DNA from: Perkinsus chesapeaki
Lineage: Eukaryota; Perkinsozoa; Perkinsida; Perkinsidae
Direction: 5' to 3'
Assembly: GCA_013115145.1 (NCBI GenBank)
Contig: JAAPAO010000297.1
Coordinates: 1-41,771, forward strand
DNA length: 41,771 nucleotides
Shown here: positions 31,301-41,620 of the stretch, piece after piece
How positions within the stretch are numbered: the first letter of the stretch is position 1
Layout of the letters: the number at the start of each line of letters is the position of its first letter
Position numbers and translations under genes: made by a program
Notes under the pieces: model-generated
The model's database searches: none
What the model saw: the letters and a program-made list of their open reading frames with translations, nothing else
What the model was told of the DNA's origin: nothing

Positions 31301-31466
31301 CGACTACCCGGAAGGGTACGTGATGCCCTTCAGAGACTTCGAGTTGATGGCTCGGAAGTTGGAGAACTGGGGCATCATACACCTCTTCACCGTCCCTAAG
31401 AACTCCCTCTATTTAAGGGAGCAGGGTGATGAGTTTAAGGCAGGCCTTGTTGCTACGGAGGATTGA
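28399..31466 (+). CDS. ORC1: Origin recognition complex subunit 1 (BAH + AAA+ + winged helix)
   Basis: The first recognised exon begins at 28399 ([19 protein letters not shown]); the true start lies upstream. A BAH-like domain follows: [20 protein letters not shown] (28501 on, after a 44-bp intron) and [20 protein letters not shown] (~29120). After a linker ([19 protein letters not shown]) come the helix [20 protein letters not shown] and [16 protein letters not shown], then the AAA+ core: Walker A SGMPGTGKTASV (split by a 38-bp intron), Walker [11 protein letters not shown] (~30545) and sensor-1-like [20 protein letters not shown]. The sensor-2 region is [13 protein letters not shown]. The C-terminal winged-helix part ends at TGA 31464-31466. 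It binds ATP and marks replication origins; the BAH domain reads nucleosomes in animal ORC1. Two introns contain tRNA-like B-boxes, and one intron looks GC-AG. Middle BAH exons are uncertain. Confidence 0.85.
30492..30533 (+). repeat. 42-bp ORC1 intron consisting largely of a tRNA T-arm and 3' end
   Basis: The intron splits the codon just before the Walker B exon ([10 protein letters not shown]), with GT-AG ends and frame kept. Between gtaag and ttttag it reads ggcacaggttcgaatccc then atcgagggta: B-box GTTCGAATC plus a sequence typical of a tRNA 3' end, followed by a T-run like a Pol III terminator that also serves as the polypyrimidine tract. Confidence 0.65.
31177..31229 (+). repeat. 53-bp ORC1 intron with a tRNA-like B-box
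   Basis: The intron lies between exons reading RAQKTPQ and [11 protein letters not shown], with GT-AG ends and frame kept. It contains ggctggggttcgaaaccggg; GTTCGAAAC fits the B-box consensus, but the stem pairs only partly. Confidence 0.5.
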
Positions 31467-31632
31467 TGGTCAAAGTTTGAGTTCAGGATGGTATGGATGA
31501 GATTGATGAGGACTTACAGGCCGTTACACAGAAGGGGAAAACTAAAGATTTACTATCTACTGCGGACAAGCAACGGAGCCGTGCGTCGGAGATATCCTGT
31601 AAACCGTTTTGCCTGCGGAGTTCTATTCAGGT

Positions 31633-31864
31633 ATGGCTGCTGGATCTGTTACCGATAAGCGACGGCGAGATGAGCGTCTGAGGCAGTGTGCCGAGGACGA
31701 GCCTGGGGCGCTGACGGTCCGTGGTGCACACGGAGATGGCGGCTGTGATTGTTTGATGTTAGATCGTCTGCTTGAGTGGCTACATCGATCGAGCTGATGT
31801 CGAATATGCACTAAAACAAAGAAGTGACAACAACGACTTAGCCAGGCGCCTGTTAGCCTCCTAA
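31633..31864 (+). CDS. Small hypothetical protein
   Basis: Exons 31633-31716 and 31763-31864, with a 46-bp GT-AG intron, giving 61 residues: MAAGSVTDKRRRDERLRQC, then EDEPGALT joined to a second exon containing YIDRADVEYALKQRSDNND and ending LARRLLAS. A charged, helical protein. An upstream exon around 31493-31600 (DEIDEDLQAVTQKGKTKDL) may belong to it, in which case the ATG is not the start. It follows ORC1 by about 170 bp. The family is not recognised. Confidence 0.45.
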
Positions 31865-31886
31865 CCTCACCACCCCCACCAGTTCG

Positions 31887-32994
31887 CATGCCCACTGCAA
31901 GTATTTCATCACAGCCTTCGGTTTGCGTTACTCGAGTGCACGGCGAAAGTATCCCTCAGTGGGGTATGTCACCCTCGGTCTTCCAATAATGGCGGGTTTG
32001 GTATCTAACGATTGTTGTCTTTCACATCTTCGTGGTGCCCTCTTCATTATCCTATCATCCAATATCTACCTCGTGAATGCAAGTAGGTCAACACGCTCCA
32101 GCGTAAGGGTGGGATGATGAGTTGAATTCCAACGATCTTCGGCATCGAATGTGGAGGCTTTCGGGGGACCATTAATTTGATAATGTATCAACCATAGGAA
32201 GTCTGGAGGAGAAGAACACTCGTCTGGGAGACACAAAGAGGGTTGCTAGTGCTCCGATAATTTCGCATCTTGGTGCATCTCACGGGAGTTTTGAAAGCTG
32301 AGTTAGATATCATCTCGACACACCGCCTAGATTGAGTACTCTTTGTCAGGTGATAATAGTAAAGAGGAGAGCCCGCCGTCAAGAAGTGTGATATCCCCCT
32401 ATCTCCGAAGATCTGACGACTGGCTTATCCTCGCTAACATATTTGCCGGTGAGTATTGGTCCCGGAGGCTACAGTTCATCGTGGCTCAGTTGTATTCTTC
32501 GGCATAGCGCAGTACCTCTTCAAGACCGAACGAGCGCGAAAAGGTGATCCAAACTCCCCTGCAGTTTTACGGGAACGAAAGGAAGAGATCAAGGCGGATA
32601 TGCCTGAAGGTGGTGAGCGATTGTATATGTTGTGTAAAGCTGCAGCTGCTGCACTGTGCTCTCTGCTCAGGTATGGTCACCGCGGTGCCGAGTTACTACC
32701 ACGATCTGGGCTCTGCCAGCTTGCCTTGGCGACCTTATGTCTCCAAAAGGGAGCAACATCACCCTCATGGGACGGTCTTCAATTACTTTGATAATCGTGA
32801 GCAGCTGCCTAACGGCACACATGAAGGGCCACAAGAGGGCTCTTCAGCCGTCGATGAGATACTCAACTGCCAATACTGCGACAACTTCACTGTGTAAGTC
32901 AGGTGCTTGTGAGCTATTGTTGAGAGGCGAGTTTTAGGGTCCGTCATTCGACTGGAAGTGGGCAAGCAGAAGGTGGGATATCGGTCTCGACTAG
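31887..32994 (+). CDS. Small single-pass membrane protein, possibly mitochondrial
   Basis: Well-supported exons are ~32370-32448, 32490-32609, 32671-32891 and 32938-32994 (introns 41, 61 and 46 bp, GT-AG, phases closing). They encode a hydrophobic segment (WLILANIFAVVFFGIAQYLF), a charged helix (KTERARKGDPNSPAVLRERK), then PSYYHDLGSASLPWRPYVSK and an aromatic C-terminus (GPSFDWKWASRRWDIGLD) ending at TAG 32992-32994. An N-terminal exon starting at 31887 (MPTASISSQPSVCVTRVHGE) is a guess. One TM segment plus a Trp/Tyr-rich tail resembles accessory subunits of respiratory complexes, but I cannot name it. Confidence 0.5.
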
Positions 32995-33234
32995 GATACC
33001 TGCAGCACCCGCTCCTTGTGCAACTTGTCCCCATCATCCAGCGCCAGGCAGTACCACAATCACCAGCACCCAGCAGCAGCAACAACGCTCAGGTATCTTC
33101 GCATCAACGGTTATCCGCTTACTGTCAAACTTAGGTGACAGCAACAGACTGCGTAAGAGACGATCGATGCGTCGTTAAGTTTCTGTTGGGTGGTGTTGAG
33201 TTAGTAAAGAGCAGCAACCGTTCTACTCCAGGGC

Positions 33235-36200
33235 ATGTTCACTCGTTCATTATCGATATGGTCATGTCAATCTGCTTCAATACCGATTCATAGGGCTCTC
33301 CGGGGTCAACCGGTAGGCGAATGGGAAAGACTTCTGAGGGAGTACGTCGAAGGCGGGAATTGGCCCCACACGCTGCGATTGGCGAATACACTGTACAATA
33401 GACGAGATGCCTACTCCACCCCCGATTGGGTCTGGAAACACCTAAGTCAGCGAACAATACAAGATAACACATTAACAATTTCTCAAAGGTTGACTGTTAT
33501 AAAGGATATGATGGAATGTGGAGGCGCAATTGCTGTCCTTTGTGATGATCGGTTGGCTAATTCTGTGATCGATGATAGTGTTGCGAGCCTGCCATCTGAG
33601 CAGCACCGGTGCCTCGTTGCATTCCTGGCCTGTTATGGTCATATCAGCGAGCTCGGACGAGCCATAGAACATTTGAGATTCGAGAATCTGAAAGGTGACT
33701 CTCTGAGGTTGATAGCCCTCCATGTTGAAGCATTCCCATCGGCAGCTGCTCGACTGTATGGTGCTGCCTGGCGAAAATACCAAATGCAAGATCCCAACCG
33801 AACTGAGGGGTTGGTGTTGATGTCGACGACTGAGATTTCTGGCATTGCTCGTATGCTCGTCCATGTCGCCAATACAGCTGGGGCTGTTGAGGGGCAGGGA
33901 CTACAGAAAACCCTTCAAAGGCTTGGAGATAGAATCTATCAGAGGATGTGCGATGGTAAAGTGTCGAAGTCCATGGTAAGCCATGGCATCATCGGTTACC
34001 GACTCCAATGAAACTGTACCACTTGTCACCAATTCGCTGACTGAATACTTGCTATCAGCCTAATAGTATTAGGTGTGTTTGAGTCTATGGTTCAACTGAG
34101 CCAAAAATGGCTCAGTTAGCCTATCCTTTCTATGCTCAACTGCCTATGAGGCCTTATCATTTTGCTATTAGGTTGTTGACATATTAGAGATCTTCAGTGG
34201 CACCTGGCCGGCTCCGATACACGAGAAGGTCCTTCAGCTCGGTTATGCATTATTGCTCGACAACCACGGCCACACAGCCATTGACGGTATGATCCAGTGA
34301 ACTGATGCCATCCAATCTAGAGTCATCAGATTCTGAATGCGCCCGAGTGATGCAGGTGTCGGCTAATGCTGAGTATGCTAATATGGCTCTGAATCGCATC
34401 TTAACGATGAGGTGAAATCCACTTGGCAGTCTCATTCCCCTTGGTAGATCTTCCGTCAGACTATCGTCGGCTTCGACCACACGAGTCGACGATGGTAATG
34501 TTATCTCCCGGAGCGATGACGACGACGGTGAAGATGTTGAAGATACCAGAGCTTCTATCCGTTCATTTCACAGTATTTCCGAGAACTACAACGAAGTTGA
34601 TCCAGAGATAGCTCACAGGCTCAGCTTCAAGGTCACCACCTATCACCGTCAGCCCTCCCCCTCTGATCATCGGCATTAGGCACTCACATCTTCGGTGGCA
34701 TCGGCGGACGACGCCGCTCATATTATTGCATCTCTGGCGAACTACTCCACCCAAAACGAGTGCACTCTGGCCCTACAGTAATCCTGGTATGATGGACTAC
34801 CTGATTGCCGATGGGTTTCAGACGTTTTTGTGACAAGGAGCTCACAACAGAGCGGTTGTGCCAAATGAACATGCCCCAGCTGAGTGCTGTGATGCTAGTG
34901 CTGGCCATGCAGCAACTTTCCAGTGGAAGCCAATGTGACCTGCCTAATCATCGGAAAATCACTCTGTCTTTTCCCAGGCAGCGGTCATTGCTCTTGCACC
35001 AAAGCGGCTGATCGAGTCACCGAGTACGACTACGATCCTCGCGCTGTAAGAGTCGTGGAAAAGTTCTATTCGAGCTACAAGGTGGGGAGCCAAGGGTTTT
35101 GTGAAGCCCTTAGTGATGATTATCAGATCGGGGCTGCTCGAAAAGGTAAGATGGTGAGGGCGCCGATGGTACCGAAGCTCGTATGGCATGAGAAGGACAA
35201 ACGATGGCAGAATGGGAATTATCAAACTCGGTAAAGCTTTGCTGGTGCTCACATAGGAGACTGCAATTCAGCGAATCTGTGGGCTCTGAGCCTTTCGACG
35301 ACGGCGGGACGCTCCGAAAGGAATGCAGTTGCCATCCGCGGTTGAACTCATCGATCGGAGGGACTGCTAATGCAGTAGATTCGGCTATTCGTAGAACTTT
35401 GAGAGTTCTTGCTGTTGGTGAAGTGGTGATGGCCCGATCTATGGGCCAGTTGGATGTTCTTAGAGACTTCAAGGAGGCTGAGGGTGGCAGATACGTACCA
35501 AGTAAGGCGGAATGGTTTAGTGCCCCATGAGGTACGTAGCGATGTCTCAGCTGTTTTCGACGTAGAAGCTTTACCGTTGCCGTTGCCCTCTAAGGATGAC
35601 CTCCTGGAAGTGTACAATCCTCCTACGTTCATTACCAGGACTGATCCGGACCTGCAGGTGAGCCATTCGACGACAAACCTTCCTGACTCGGTACTTCTCA
35701 GACTGTCATCGCAACGCGTCCTCGACCTCCTGCTGCCATCGAGGATTGGATACCGCCGGGCATCCTATCAGAGGCACGAGCAGCTGCTAGTCGAGTAGGA
35801 AATGAATTGAGGGGCGCGCGAAGCGTTCATTCAGGCTGGCGGAGATTTCCCGCCTCCAAGTTGGTCGACTAATCAAAGATCGGTCACATATCATTCATCG
35901 AATGACGTAGTGTCCGGCTTAATGCTTTGGGTCAGCTCTGGGGTAAGGGTGGCAGTCTTACTCTTTCTATTGCGTTCTCAGATTCATGGCGGATTGGAGT
36001 CACTTTCCCTCGAAGAGCTGCAAGGAATGAATTGCATTTTATCTCTCTGCGAGGTGCAGATGTAAAATCGAAGGTTGCCAGTCGTATTTATCAGGTTTTC
36101 GTTCACGGCACGGATCCTCCTGAAGTTCGTTCGGATGGCGTGAAGCACCCTCCGAAACGAGCTTTCATAAACTCAGCCAGACCCGATCGGGCGGAGAATG

Positions 36201-36379
36201 AAGTCAGTGTCATTAAATTTTCTTATCATCTATCATTTCTCTTTCAGCTCCGATGTACATTAACACGCCTCATGCCAGAACTGGCTCAACTAACGATGTC
36301 ATCATCCTTAGCCATTGACACAGTACATCGTGATGTTCTTCTGGGGCATTTCCGTGTAGCATGTCTGATAGGCATGTAG
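33235..36379 (+). CDS. Helical-repeat protein, probably mitochondrial (RAP/OPR-like architecture)
   Basis: ATG at 33235 gives a basic, Ser-rich, acid-poor N-terminus (MFTRSLSIWSCQSASIPIHR) that looks like a mitochondrial presequence. The first exon (to ~33974) is a series of amphipathic helices (WERLLREYVEGGNWPHTLRL; LVAFLACYGHISELGRAIEH). Later exons continue the pattern: VVDILEIFSGTWPAPIHEKV (~34170), ANAEYANMALNRILTM (~34355), DDAAHIIASLANYSTQNE (~34710), MPQLSAVMLVLAMQQL (~34870), DVEALPLPLPSKDDLLEVYN (~35560), and SLEELQGMNCILSLCE (~36010). Such arrays occur in organellar RNA-binding proteins, which are numerous in alveolates; the RNA role is inferred. An apparent frame break near 35810 could end the protein at 35872. 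If it is an indel, the gene runs on to about 36.3 kb. Confidence 0.5.
34084..34119 (+). repeat. Perfect 10-bp inverted repeat in an intron
   Basis: aactgagcca and tggctcagtt flank a loop of four A. It lies between the exons ending about 33974 and starting about 34172, so it is probably intronic. The right arm plus flank (TGGCTCAGTTAG) also resembles a tRNA A-box. Confidence 0.6.
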
Positions 36380-37576
36380 ACGTTTCAAGAACCGTTTCTG
36401 CTGCTGCAGCTGCTGCTGCTGTGATGACCTTGTGTCAAACAGTAAACGACTTTTCGCTCAATCTGATAGTATAATCTGCTCTGGTAGACATTGATACGAA
36501 ACAATCACGTTAGTAATAAGTAGAGGCGAATCGATCCCAACTGCCGTACTGAAACCTTCACTATGTTCATCAGTCCTACAACTATTAAATTAGCAATTTC
36601 AAGTCTCTACAAGTAAACCTGAGACATGTTACGTGACTAGTCGGTTCCTAACACCAGCTCTTGTAGCCGCGGACGATAATCATGTCGAGAAAATAATGCG
36701 AGGACATGAACGAAGGTAAAACTCATTACGAACATTGTACGGTCATTGTCGAAACATGAAGCTGCGAATTCTATACTGTTAGTTTCATACATTTCTCCAG
36801 AAAAACATCGGCAGATCTTCGGCTGTGTATGCGTGATCCGCGAACAGCGCTGCGTAACGCCTGCGGAGCCGTTCCATTGGAGTAGTGACTACTCGGTAGT
36901 CCAAAAGCAAATGGGCCCGGTTTCAAGTACATAAGTATCGCACCCCCCGTCAGCAGTCATCTATTAGGATTGGTAACAACACGGCGAGGAGGGGACAAAT
37001 AGACCTCTGTTATCTAGAGTGTTCTTCTTTTGCCAAATACTAGTGGGGAAGCTTGCAGACCCAACTGCTACACAATTGGCAATTGCTGAACATGCGTCAG
37101 GCAAACAAGTTGTGATGGTCTCGGTGGTAAGGATAGGCACTGGCTTGAGGATAGGACACGCTCACTACGAGCTCGTGTGAGGGGATCTTCGGCCGAGCAA
37201 GGGACCAGTTAGGGATGCGGAGGACGGAGCTCAAACCAAGCACTCTGGAGGCGTTGCTGAACAACACAAATCCCTAATTGTTATTCTAGCTTGTTATAAA
37301 GCTTAGTAATTGTACACTTACTGAAGTATGTGATTAGAAGGAATTAAACTATTGTTGTTTATTCAAGGTTTCATTCCCATTCATATAATCACTCCTGTGT
37401 AACAATTCATCATTCAGTGATACTATTCCGGAGCGGAAAGGTGGAGTCGAGTTGGCTAGTTCTAGTACACTGCACCAAGCAAAAATGTAGACTGAGAGGA
37501 AGTACTTAGTAAAGAACAAAACGACCCTTCTAGACCGACACGGCTCCCGTAGTGAAAGCGTTAAATATTCTCTCGA

Positions 37577-37999
37577 GTGTGGTTTGAGATATCTGAAACA
37601 GTAACAACTATAATGCAACACCCAACATCTGTTGATCGACCGATCAACACTATTTTTCAGCCGCGTTCTTCCTTAAAGTGCACGAATTATAATTGTTCTA
37701 TTCGGGCATTCCAAGCACACCTGGAATCACCTCCGGAAGTGTATTCCTCGTCAATCGAAAAGTTTTTCAAATGCGGAGTCTCCGTAACGAGTAGCATTTT
37801 ATTTGCCTCTGCCGTGGAGGAGGGGAAAAATATTCTCCTGGACCAAAAGGAAAGATCAATTGCATTGCTTCTTCGAACATCTGGCATTTCTCTATACTTC
37901 CTGCAAGTTCCGAACCCCACCAGACAGTCTCCCACTGGTTTTGAGGGTCGCGGGACTCTGCTCGATTTACAGAAGGGAAGAGTCTTCCCGGAAGACTAA
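37577..37999 (+). CDS. Uncertain open frame
   Basis: 140 codons to TAA at 37997-37999; the first ATG-type start is probably internal. It encodes a mixed, fairly ordinary composition (SIEKFFKCGVSVTSSILFAS; ERSIALLLRTSGISLYFLQV). No homologue recognised, no supporting splice structure, and an opposing frame of similar length exists. It may be chance. Confidence 0.2.
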   Translation: MWFEISETVTTIMQHPTSVDRPINTIFQPRSSLKCTNYNCSIRAFQAHLESPPEVYSSSIEKFFKCGVSVTSSILFASAVEEGKNILLDQKERSIALLLRTSGISLYFLQVPNPTRQSPTGFEGRGTLLDLQKGRVFPED

Positions 38000-38300
38000 A
38001 GTGGTCACCAGCGAGCTGTTTGGCAATCAGGTCATGCTGCACAACAAAGAGAGCTACTTTACGTGAGTCATGTAACGTGATGTATCATGCATGAGCCTCA
38101 TTGTGATGTGAAATACTGGCAAGTCATCCCGGGCATGGCGCATGGCGCATGCCCCAACTTTCGCGCAGATTCATGTAATCGTCCTAGGACGCAGGAATTG
38201 TAACTCTTAACACTCTAAGAGAACATTCTCACACATTTAAAGTGCTTCTACAATGCAAATCCAATAAAGGTGATCGAGCCGAGAGCTACATGTAGATTAA

Positions 38301-38347
38301 GTTCGGGGCTCGAACTTCGGGCACAAATGCCTCCCGCGGAGCTACGC
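38301..38347 (-). repeat. Truncated tRNA-like element
   Basis: Minus strand: GTAGCTCCGCGGGAGG (A-box-like, one mismatch to TRGCNNARYGG) is followed about 20 bases later by GAAGTTCGAGCCCC (B-box GTTCGAGCC). The A-to-B distance is about 15 bases shorter than in a tRNA, as if the anticodon arm had been lost. Confidence 0.4.
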
Positions 38348-39622
38348 TCGAGGGTGACGCAGTCCTGCCTATCCCAAGAGATGCATATGCGATATTTAGA
38401 AAACTTCCGTATGCGTATCACGCTCGCGCCGTTTTCTCCCAACCCCTGACCCTTGAAGAACATACCATGGTGCAACCGCGACCACGGTTCCTAGTCGATA
38501 GTGATTCCGTACATCCCCACTTCGTGGAGGTCGTGCTCACCATGAGACTCTCATGATGAGAGGGGGAGTATGTGCGAAGGCCGGCTCTCAGTGAGACTGG
38601 AGTAAGTTGCTTATCGCTCAAATCATGGCTTACCGAAACTTACCGTACATATCATCATGATACTATCATGCCGCATGATCCACGCGGGCAATGCGGCGCG
38701 ATTTTCATGCGCCACGCGCCCGGTGCACTGCGCCGCCAGCTATACAACATATCTCCACAGCTATTCACCCTTGCTAGTGTTATTTTAAGCGTCAAGACGC
38801 TTCATGCTTCGTGCGCTCCCACTTATAATGTTAACTCTCACTTTACGTGTTATCATTTACTTAACGGTCTGTAGTATTATAGTCATTGGTACGAACAAGC
38901 CTCAGATATTGTCCGATCATAGAAGCACTCCTGCTACCCGTGCACTCAACAAACACAGTAATTGCGAGTTCTGCGAATTCTGCTATAACGGTGGAATTGT
39001 TATCTCTTCGGGACCTTGCCTTGCGCAGTATTTGGTATGTACCCGAGGAGGAAGCCTTTGTAAGAAGTGCTGCTAGTACCTTGTCTGATGTATAGACTAG
39101 TCGGACGAATACTATCTCGCAAATACTCTGCTCGGGGTTATTTCACCCCCAAGCATCGGTCTCGTGCACATGGCGTTAAGTTCAGAAAGTTTCAGTCATT
39201 TCTGCCGGGTCTCCTCGCTAATGAGGACCTCTGTATTCATAATCTCTTTTAGTTACCTTATGATCGGAGCACATTGCTCGTGCGTGTTTGGTCGATGCAG
39301 TGCACAAGGGCTCTTTGCTCATTTTTGTCATCGTCATAAGTAATCGATTTTTAGTGTCGCTGACCCAGTTTTGTGAATTCGTGATAAGAATTCCAACTTG
39401 ATCGGCTCATCTTTGGCTTTGCGTTCAGTCCAGAACAGTGAGTCAACAACGTCTGGTCCCGACGCGGGGTTGTGTCGCTGAGAGTTATTTCCATTTATTC
39501 GGGCTATGCCGTGGATTAGACCGGTGCACCCGGAATGTACCCGGAATACGTAACAAAGGCTCAAATCGGGTCACCCAAATAGGAATACTACAAACTAAAA
39601 CCCCATCGTGCTCGGTGACCCC

Positions 39623-39646
39623 GGGAAATTGGGTTAGGCTCATCTG
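39623..39646 (+). repeat. Dispersed repeat, copy 1
   Basis: gggaaattgggttagg followed directly by ctcatctg and then tttgt. The same words occur at 40997-41040, where about 14 extra bases are inserted after gggttagg. Confidence 0.7.
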
Positions 39647-39732
39647 TCTTTGTTATTCTCACCTGTTCTTGGTAATCTCAACATCTCTCGCTATCGAACC
39701 TATTCACCATGAGAGTGCGCGCGCATCTGGTA

Positions 39733-39770
39733 AACTCGACATATCTTGTTAAACTCAACATATCTTGTTA
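39733..39770 (+). repeat. 19-bp tandem repeat
   Basis: Two direct copies of aactcgacatatcttgtta with one substitution (g to a), and a shorter related piece (agctcaatgc) after them. Confidence 0.8.
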
Positions 39771-40513
39771 AGCTCAATGCTACTTGCTGTTTTAAGCTCG
39801 GTACCGCTTATACTAAAACCGCTTAATTTATTTCCTATGCTTCTTGGTAGTGATGCGAGAGAGTGAAATATTATAGACTCCATAATATGGAGGCGGCCTA
39901 GATTTGTGTTTTTTTAACGAGCTTGGTTTTGTACTGTAGTTTTGGCGCAAAGTTTTCGCTCGCGAGTCAGATTGTCAGATCAGCCAGTTTTCTAGTTTTT
40001 AATTTGCCGACCGCGCTCTTAATACTACCAGGGTAGCCGTACTTCTGTGTGGGCTTAACCAGTCACTGGTTACCAGTGCAACGTCCTTCGATAGCGTTGT
40101 TCGGAAGTGTTCAGTTTCAAATATTAGTTAGAGAACTTCACTCACCATCTATCTTTAGCAATCATTTATTCCGACTCAGAACACAGCCACCCTGAATTTT
40201 AGGGCCTGTCAAACATCTCATGAATAGCCTTGTTGCTCCATGTTAAACTTGCATTATGCCCGGCATAATATGCCGGTCGTACGCACTCACAAGGCAAGCC
40301 TGGCCTACGAGTTTATGTTCAGAATTTAAACTTTAGATTACTGTGATGACTGTAGGTGTTTAAAGGTTAATCCTTGAGCTAAATAATTCAACAAGTAATT
40401 GCGAGAACAACGTTCAACAAGCCACGAAACACATTCAGATTCGTAAGGGTGAGTCACCCGAGAAAACCGATGTCAACGATGGACAGCCGAAGCTGCTTTT
40501 TTTCCAGTAAAGC

Positions 40514-40530
40514 CTGTAGCCAGGCTACAG
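40514..40530 (+). repeat. Inverted repeat (possible hairpin)
   Basis: CTGTAGCC and GGCTACAG with one base between. It sits in a cluster of related words (ccagtaaagcc / ccagtgaagct) spanning about 40500-40560. Confidence 0.6.
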
Positions 40531-40996
40531 TAGCCCTGGCAGGAAAGCTCCAGTGAAGCTGCCTCACCTCAGTTCTTCACGAAAGCCCTAGCAAAATCCG
40601 TGAACCTAAGATAAAAACATGTTCCCGCTTAGCGGTTGCCGACTTACAATCACAGCTCCTCTGTCATCGGGTAGCACTGGCGTCCTTAGATGGGTCTCAT
40701 ACTGCCAAGCGTTGCAGAAATTCGTTGACTGCGGAATACAGCGCACTGTCATCGGTTTATGCCACTTGCTATTAACTCGACAATAGTAACTTCGATTTCG
40801 ACGGGCAAGCGAAAGATAAGATTTCGACATTAACACTCTCGTTTAATAATTTAAATATACCCCGGGAGGTGAATGTTTAATACACTTTTTGTTTTTACTC
40901 TTTATGGCCAGATTTCACAAAAATCCCACCACAAGGAGCAGCCAGCACGGGACTCCCAGCGCCACCACCATCAGCGCACCACAGACAGAAGTCGGG

Positions 40997-41040
40997 GAAA
41001 TTGGGTTAGGGCCTAACCGTTAGGCTCATCTGCGTTTGTC
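40997..41040 (+). repeat. Dispersed repeat, copy 2, with a palindromic insertion
   Basis: gggaaattgggttagg, then gcctaaccgttagg, then ctcatctg. The junction gggttagggcctaacc is itself an inverted repeat, so the copies differ by a local inverted duplication. Confidence 0.7.
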
Positions 41041-41170
41041 TGACAATTTTTCCACATATTGAAGAATTTCCGTATATTTGATGCATTGTGCAACTTAATT
41101 TGAGCTATCATCGTCGGATATTGTTTTGTCCGTGCGTGCACCTGGACCAGGTCACCTGGCAGTGTTAGGC

Positions 41171-41193
41171 AGTCTGACTGTCAGTGTCAGACT
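41171..41193 (+). repeat. Inverted repeat (possible hairpin)
   Basis: AGTCTGAC and GTCAGACT, 8-bp perfect arms with a 7-base loop. Confidence 0.6.
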
Positions 41194-41551
41194 CTGACAG
41201 GGACACCGAACTGCGTAAGATATCGATTATATAGGCGAGCGCTTTTTACTCTGCGCATCTATATTGATGAACAATTTGCATTTAAATTGAGTTAATCTCG
41301 ATCATTGAATCTGATTCAGATTGCTTTTGTTGCTTTCCTACATGAGGAATCCTCATTGAGGATCGTATGCAGTGAGAGTTTTGCTGCGAAGCTGACTGAG
41401 AAATAGAAGGAAGGTAGTTGTAGGGTCGATATCATATCGACGATATGTGGGGAAATGGTATATTCGAAATGATATGTTATTGTTTCGTTGGGGATTCTAG
41501 CTAGGAATTAGATTGTACATACGCAGTACATCCAACTTCAATGTATTAGGG

Positions 41552-41620
41552 GCGCGGCGTCCGGGACGCCACTCATTAACGTATCGTTAGATTTCTACGG
41601 AGCGCGGCGCTTCGAGCGCC
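41552..41620 (+). repeat. Diverged, hairpin-bearing satellite-like units
   Basis: Two related segments, ggcgcggcgtccgggacgcc and agcgcggcgcttcgagcgcc, both fold into a GC hairpin with the same stem base but different tips. The second follows cgttagatttctacggag, which matches the satellite to its right, so it looks like a diverged unit with a GC-rich insertion. Confidence 0.6.

Larger units (their letters stand above)
36380..41550. other. Gene-poor, inverted-repeat-rich region
   Basis: No conserved protein was recognised on either strand. The longest plausible frame is 37577-37999 (+). Short perfect inverted repeats are common, for example 40514-40530 and 41171-41193, and there are short tandem repeats (39733-39770; an 8-mer repeat near 38138). 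A tRNA-like fragment sits at about 38301-38347. Together with the satellite at the right end, this suggests subtelomeric or heterochromatic DNA. Confidence 0.5.

Noticed and set aside
33120-33293. Extra C-terminal exon (VTATDCVRDDRCVVKF...) for the gene ending at 32994.
   Set aside because: It would overlap the start of the helical-repeat gene, and the shorter model with a TAG at 32992-32994 has consistent splice phases.
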